A stretch of DNA of 9,395 bases, taken from assembly GCA_029263435.1 (NCBI GenBank), contig JAJCXL010000516.1, positions 1-9,395 of the forward strand. The letters are read 5' to 3'. The translations under genes and the position numbers were made by a program. The notes beneath the pieces are model-generated. The model searched no databases, was not told where the DNA came from, and worked only from the letters and a program-made list of their open reading frames with translations. The stretch is from Acidobacteriota bacterium (GTDB taxonomy: Bacteria; Acidobacteriota; Vicinamibacteria; Marinacidobacterales; SMYC01). Positions 6,549-9,395 of this stretch are shown here, in pieces. The first letter of the stretch is position 1, and each line of letters begins with the position of its first letter.

Positions 6549-6986
6549 TTAGACATTCTCGCGGCGATATGCGAAAAAATCTTGCAAAATCTTCTTACAA
6601 TCCTGCTCCAGCACTCCTGATTCGATCGTGAGTCGGTGCGGCATTCCCACTTCCGCCACGTCGAGAAGCGACTCGACGGCTCCGAATTTCGGCTCGGACG
6701 CCCCGTAGATGAGCGTACCAATACGCGCATGCACGATGGCTCCTATACACATCATACAGGGCTCGACGGTGACGTAAAGGGTCATCGGAGACAAACGATA
6801 GTTGTCGATCTCCCTCGCCGCTTTACGAATGGCGACGATCTCTGCGTGAGCGGTCGGATCGACGGCGCGGATCGGCTGGTTGAATCCAGACGCGATCACT
6901 TCCTCGTCTCGAACGAGGATCGCACCGATAGGGACTTCGCCCAAATGCAGGGCTTGCCGCGCCTCGTCGAGCGCGAGTCGCATCAT
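6549..6986 (-). CDS. tadA: tRNA-specific adenosine(34) deaminase TadA
   Basis: TadA deaminates adenosine-34 to inosine in the anticodon of tRNA-Arg(ACG), so that one tRNA reads CGU, CGC and CGA codons; it is usually essential. The 145-residue protein has the zinc-dependent cytidine/deoxycytidylate deaminase fold: HAE (47-49) with His47 as zinc ligand and Glu49 as proton shuttle, and PCMMC (76-80) with Cys77 and Cys80 as the other zinc ligands. Family signatures GEVPIGAILV (16-25), FNQPI (35-39), DPTAHAEI (43-50) and the C-terminal FFAYRR tail (138-142) distinguish it from other deaminases. Two consecutive ATG codons (6986-6981) are the only conventional starts. The reading frame continues eight codons upstream, and that extension resembles the usual TadA N-terminus, so the true start may be slightly earlier. 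The gene has a plausible promoter at 7029-7057 and is followed closely by tRNA-Ser. Confidence 0.95.
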   Translation of the reverse strand: MMRLALDEARQALHLGEVPIGAILVRDEEVIASGFNQPIRAVDPTAHAEIVAIRKAAREIDNYRLSPMTLYVTVEPCMMCIGAIVHARIGTLIYGASEPKFGAVESLLDVAEVGMPHRLTIESGVLEQDCKKILQDFFAYRRENV

Positions 6987-7008
6987 TGCGTGATGTTTAT
7001 CGATAGCG

Positions 7009-7017
7009 CCTCACCTC
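7009..7017 (-). promoter_or_regulatory. Strong Shine-Dalgarno-like sequence upstream of tadA, oddly spaced
   Basis: On the minus strand GAGGTGAGG is an excellent anti-16S match, but it lies 22 nt before the first ATG of tadA (6986), too far for normal initiation. An in-frame ATC codon (7004-7002) lies 4 nt after it. A stop codon (TGA, 7013-7011) overlaps it. It may decide the tadA start or be a coincidence. Confidence 0.4.
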
Positions 7018-7028
7018 GCTCGGCCGCG

Positions 7029-7057
7029 AGAATACCCGACGCTCGTCGCACAGGCAA
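7029..7057 (-). promoter_or_regulatory. Sigma-70-type promoter for tadA
   Basis: On the minus strand TTGCCT (7057-7052) and TATTCT (7034-7029) each match the -35 and -10 consensus at four of six positions and are separated by exactly 17 bp. Transcription would start near 7022, leaving a leader of roughly 35 nt before the ATG of tadA. It would drive tadA and possibly the tRNA-Ser, SNF2 and SWIM genes behind it. Confidence 0.5.
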
Positions 7058-7086
7058 GACGGCCGGCCGTCGTTCAAGCAAGACGG
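7054..7086. repeat. 9-bp direct repeats flanking a 14-bp palindrome in the tadA/methyltransferase intergenic region
   Basis: GCAAGACGG occurs at 7054-7062 and 7078-7086, a 24-bp period. The perfect palindrome GACGGCCGGCCGTC (7058-7071) begins inside the first copy and abuts the -35 element of the proposed tadA promoter. This arrangement could be a binding site controlling both divergent genes, or a hairpin in the methyltransferase leader. No regulator is identified. Confidence 0.35.
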
Positions 7087-7095
7087 GGGATCCCC
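7085..7095 (+). promoter_or_regulatory. Ribosome binding site inside a palindrome, before a TTG start
   Basis: A GGGGGA run (7085-7090) lies 6 nt before the TTG start of the methyltransferase at 7097 and supports that start. The same bases form GGGGATCCCC (7086-7095), a perfect 10-bp palindrome, so the site could be partly masked by intermolecular or alternative pairing. As a hairpin it would have no loop, so masking is uncertain. Confidence 0.4.
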
Positions 7096-7096
7096 T

Positions 7097-7876
7097 TTGA
7101 CGGCCATCGACCCGAAAGCAGCGGCCTGGTTCGAAGCCCTCGCCGCAGCTCACCGGGAGACCCTCACCTTCCAAGAGATCCGCAAGGGCGTCGTCGCCTT
7201 GTCCAGGATCTATGTGGAGCAGAGAGGTCGTATCGGCGGTGACGTTTTTTCCGGCGCGGGCAAACGCGCGGCATTCGCGTGTTTCTACACGCCGCTCCAC
7301 TATCTGCTCATCCGACACATCCTGTCCGAGGTGGCGACGTCTTCTCCCCGACGCATCATCGATCTCGGCTGCGGTTTACTCGCCGCCAGCGCGGCATGGG
7401 CGCATCACGCAGCGGCGGCCTCCGAAACCACTCAAATACTCGGCATCGACCAAAACCCGTGGGCGGCGCGCCAAGCGCGCGCGTCGCTGCGGGCGCTCGG
7501 AGTCCGGGGACGCGTTCTCCAGAAATCGCTCGAGCGCGCCCCTCGACCGGAGTCGAAAGACGCCGTGGTCGCGGCGTTTACCGTCAACGAGCTCGGCGAG
7601 ACAACGAGAGATGGACTTCTATCCACGTTGTCGAAAGCCTCTCGGAGCGGGGTCTCGTTTCTCATCGTCGAGCCTATCGCCCGGCGGGCGGTGCCCTGGT
7701 GGTCCCCTTGGAGCGATCGGATCGAATCGCTCGGCGGCCGTGCCGACGAGTGGCGCTTCGACCAGACGCTGCCCGCGTTCGTCGGAGAGCTCGACCACGC
7801 GGCCGGGCTCCATCATGGAAAGCTCTCGGGGCGGTCGCTCTACCTCCCAGGGCGATCTAAGATCGAGCGCGAATGA
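7097..7876 (+). CDS. Class I SAM-dependent methyltransferase, Rsm22-like
   Basis: This 259-residue protein has a Rossmann-type methyltransferase core: motif I IIDLGCGLLAAS (87-98) binds S-adenosylmethionine, ILGIDQNP (114-121) supplies the acidic residue for the ribose, AAFTVNELGE (159-168) corresponds to motif IV, and SFLIVEP (187-193) to the next strand. The AAF.VNEL and LIVEP phrases together resemble Rsm22, a family tied to the small ribosomal subunit in mitochondria and bacteria. The C-terminal cysteine cluster of many Rsm22 proteins is absent, and the third glycine of the GxGxG loop is replaced by leucine. The substrate is therefore not assigned; rRNA or another macromolecule is possible. 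The start is a TTG with a G-rich ribosome binding site; no ATG is available near it. The stop codon overlaps the ATG of the IclR gene (ATGA), implying coupled translation with a gene of no obvious functional link. Confidence 0.75.
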   Translation: MTAIDPKAAAWFEALAAAHRETLTFQEIRKGVVALSRIYVEQRGRIGGDVFSGAGKRAAFACFYTPLHYLLIRHILSEVATSSPRRIIDLGCGLLAASAAWAHHAAAASETTQILGIDQNPWAARQARASLRALGVRGRVLQKSLERAPRPESKDAVVAAFTVNELGETTRDGLLSTLSKASRSGVSFLIVEPIARRAVPWWSPWSDRIESLGGRADEWRFDQTLPAFVGELDHAAGLHHGKLSGRSLYLPGRSKIERE

Positions 7877-8673
7877 ACAAGAGTCCGACCGGCGCGCAGT
7901 CCGTACTTCGCGCGATCCGCTTACTCAAAGCGTTCACACTCGACAAGCGGGAGCGCGATATCCGCGGCCTCGCCGAAGAGACGGGACTCAGACGCGGCAC
8001 CGTCCACCGACTCGTGGCCGCGCTCGTGAGCGAAGGCTTGCTCACGAAGGCGGCGGACAAAGGGAAGTACCGGCTGGGGCCGACCGCCGCGGTCTTGGGA
8101 GTGCGCGCGCTTCGCTCGAGCGCCCTTCGAGAGAGCGCCCACCCGGAGCTCGTGAAGCTAGCCCGGCAAACCGGCGAGACCGCGACGCTCGAGGTCCTGA
8201 CCGAGGGGAAGATGCTCATCCTCGATGAAGTGCTGGGCGACAGGCTCGTCAGCGCGTCTCCTTCGCTCGGCACCGCGTGGGAACTTCACGCGACCTCCAC
8301 GGGAAAAGCACTGCTCGCGACCTTCTCGAAGTCTCGATTCGAGGCGTCCATCGCTGAGGCGTTGCCGCGGTTCACCGACAAGACGCTGACCGGGCGCGAC
8401 GAATGGGTCTGTGAGCTCGAAACGATCACGGAGCGCGGATTCGCGATCGCGTGGGAGGAGCTCGAAGCGGGCTACGCCGCCGTGGGCGCGGTCGTTCGAA
8501 CGCCGATGGAAGACGCGCGCGCGGCGTTGAGCGTCGGAGGCCCGAGCGATCGCCTCGACCGAGATACGCTCGTCGAGATCGGCGCGCTGGTGAAGGCTTC
8601 GGCAGAGGCGGTCTCGGCGCGTCTCGGCTTCGAGGGCGACCACCCGGTTGCCACCCGTGATCCATCGCTTTAA
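7873..8673 (+). CDS. IclR-family transcriptional regulator
   Basis: This 266-residue DNA-binding protein has the standard IclR layout. An N-terminal winged helix-turn-helix covers residues 8-68, with SVLRAIRLLKAF, then DIRGLAEETGL followed by RRGTVHRLVAAL, then the wing ending in YRLGP. A C-terminal GAF-like effector domain covers about 85-250, with LHATSTGKALLA (138-149) and ERGFAIAWEELEAGY (187-201), both family hallmarks of the ligand pocket. IclR proteins act as repressors or activators of nearby catabolic or transport operons in response to small molecules. The ATG overlaps the methyltransferase stop codon, and only a weak GAG precedes it, so it probably relies on translational coupling. 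The neighbouring amino-acid-type binding protein is the likeliest target. The inducer is unknown. The family is certain. Confidence 0.95.
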   Translation: MNKSPTGAQSVLRAIRLLKAFTLDKRERDIRGLAEETGLRRGTVHRLVAALVSEGLLTKAADKGKYRLGPTAAVLGVRALRSSALRESAHPELVKLARQTGETATLEVLTEGKMLILDEVLGDRLVSASPSLGTAWELHATSTGKALLATFSKSRFEASIAEALPRFTDKTLTGRDEWVCELETITERGFAIAWEELEAGYAAVGAVVRTPMEDARAALSVGGPSDRLDRDTLVEIGALVKASAEAVSARLGFEGDHPVATRDPSL

Positions 8674-8702
8674 ACTCATCCTCCAAAACCAAAAGCAAAA
8701 TC

Positions 8703-8710
8703 AGAGGAGA
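8703..8710 (+). promoter_or_regulatory. Ribosome binding site of the substrate-binding protein gene
   Basis: AGAGGAGA lies 4 nt before the ATG at 8715, a strong and well-spaced Shine-Dalgarno that fixes the start. The preceding 42-bp gap is A-rich (repeats of CAAAA at about 8683-8700), unlike the surrounding GC-rich DNA. Confidence 0.7.
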
Positions 8711-8714
8711 TCTC

Positions 8715-9395
8715 ATGATCCGGCGAATTTTCTGCTCGACGTTCCTCGTTCTCCTCACTGGAGCCGCGGTCGGTGTGGCGCACGCGCAGAGCCCGGTGCT
8801 CGACCGCATCTTGAAAAACCGGGAGCTGCGCGTCGCGACCTCCGGGAACCAGCCGCCCTTCAACGCCATCAGCAAGCGAGGTGAGCTCATGGGGCTCGAG
8901 GTCGACCTCGCCCATGCTCTCGCGGAAGCGATGAACGTCGACCTCAGTCTCCAGTCGATGCCGTTTCCCGACCTTCTTCCGGCCCTGCGAGACGGGAAAG
9001 TCGACCTGGTGATGTCCGGTCTCTCGGTCACGCCGCGGCGGATGCAAGACTTCGCGTTCGTCGGGCCCTATGTGCTCTCGGGAAAGTCAGTGCTGACCGA
9101 CAGCAGGACGTTGGTCGCCATGAAGGCCCCTCGTGACTTGGACAAACCTGAGTTCACCTTGGTGGCGCTCGCCGGCTCGACCAGCGTGGACTACGTCAAG
9201 CGGGTGGCGCCCCAAGCGAAGCTCGTGACCACCCAGAACTACGAGGAAGCGGTCCAGATGATCCTTTCCAAGCGAGCCACCGCCATGATTGCCGACATGC
9301 CGGCCTGCGTCCTGACTGTTCTCAAGAACCCGAACGCGGATCTGGCCACCCCGTCCCAGCCGTTCAACGTCGAGCCCGTCGGGATCGCTCTTCGT
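8715..9395 (+). CDS. Periplasmic amino-acid-type ABC transporter substrate-binding protein (3' end outside window)
   Basis: The reading frame has no stop and runs off the right edge after 227 codons. Residues 1-24 form a Sec signal peptide: MIRR, then a hydrophobic stretch, then a VAHA cleavage site before Gln25. There is no lipobox, so this is a soluble periplasmic protein rather than a lipoprotein. The mature part is a family 3 solute-binding protein (SBP_bac_3, type II periplasmic fold): ILKNRELRVATSGNQPPFN (32-50), LMGLEVDLAHALAEAM (58-73), GKVDLVMSGLSVTPRRM (94-110) with an arginine positioned for an amino-acid carboxylate, AGSTS (153-157) and ATAMIADMP (188-196) with Asp194 where the family binds the amino group. 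The family usual length is 250-280 residues, so roughly 30-50 residues are missing. It captures a polar amino acid or related compound for an ABC importer; the exact ligand is not predictable here. The permease and ATPase genes would be expected downstream. The upstream IclR protein probably controls it. Confidence 0.9.
   Translation, partial: MIRRIFCSTFLVLLTGAAVGVAHAQSPVLDRILKNRELRVATSGNQPPFNAISKRGELMGLEVDLAHALAEAMNVDLSLQSMPFPDLLPALRDGKVDLVMSGLSVTPRRMQDFAFVGPYVLSGKSVLTDSRTLVAMKAPRDLDKPEFTLVALAGSTSVDYVKRVAPQAKLVTTQNYEEAVQMILSKRATAMIADMPACVLTVLKNPNADLATPSQPFNVEPVGIALR

Noticed and set aside
6298..6631. Plus-strand open frames across the tRNA-Ser region (84 and 66 codons) with a GFEPT-type protein motif
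   Set aside because: They are antisense to the tRNA; the VGFEPTCP-like sequence is the well-known artefact of translating the complement of a tRNA T-arm and acceptor stem.
7212..8228. 338-codon plus-strand open frame spanning the methyltransferase and IclR genes
   Set aside because: Out-of-frame translation of two well-supported genes; Arg/Ser-rich and without domain signatures.
1..9395. CRISPR arrays, insertion sequences, prophage genes
   Set aside because: No regularly spaced repeats, terminal inverted repeats with a transposase, or phage structural genes were seen on either strand.

Overview
This is a GC-rich bacterial chromosomal segment with ordinary, densely packed genes. There are no transposases, integrases, phage genes or CRISPR repeats. 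The rhomboid protease, the sigma-54 (bEBP) activator and the periplasmic amino-acid-binding protein with a Sec signal peptide suggest a Gram-negative organism, perhaps a pseudomonadote or a delta/Myxococcota-type lineage. The sequence alone does not settle the taxon. Starts are often non-ATG (GTG and TTG), and most intergenic gaps are short.

Left part (1-2320). A sigma-54-dependent AAA+ activator with a PspF-like core enters from the left edge. It ends tail-to-tail with a DoxX-family membrane protein on the opposite strand; the two stop codons share four bases. DoxX and a rhomboid intramembrane protease diverge from a 107-bp region that holds two perfect palindromes. The rhomboid gene ends at an intrinsic terminator whose T-run overlaps the stop codon of the next convergent gene.

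Centre (2319-6986, all minus strand). Read in the direction of transcription, the order is tadA (tRNA adenosine-34 deaminase), tRNA-Ser(CGA), a 1059-residue SNF2-family ATPase and a 270-residue SWIM zinc-finger protein. The SNF2 stop codon and the SWIM start codon overlap by one base, which indicates a tightly coupled pair of the bacterial SNF2/SWIM type. tadA and the tRNA are only 18 bp apart, and I see no terminator between the tRNA and the SNF2 gene. The whole block could therefore be one transcript driven by a recognisable sigma-70-type promoter upstream of tadA.

Right part (7097-9395, plus strand). Diverging from tadA is a class I SAM-dependent methyltransferase resembling the Rsm22 family. 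It overlaps an IclR-family regulator by ATGA. After 42 bp and a strong ribosome binding site comes a periplasmic amino-acid-type ABC substrate-binding protein cut by the right window edge. The IclR protein is the obvious candidate regulator of the transporter that begins here.

I found no convincing novel multi-gene system. The points most worth a second look are the N-terminal extension on the PspF-like activator, the SNF2/SWIM pair within a tRNA-modification locus, a possible non-AUG start of tadA, the methyltransferase coupled to an IclR gene, and several palindromes in the divergent promoter regions.
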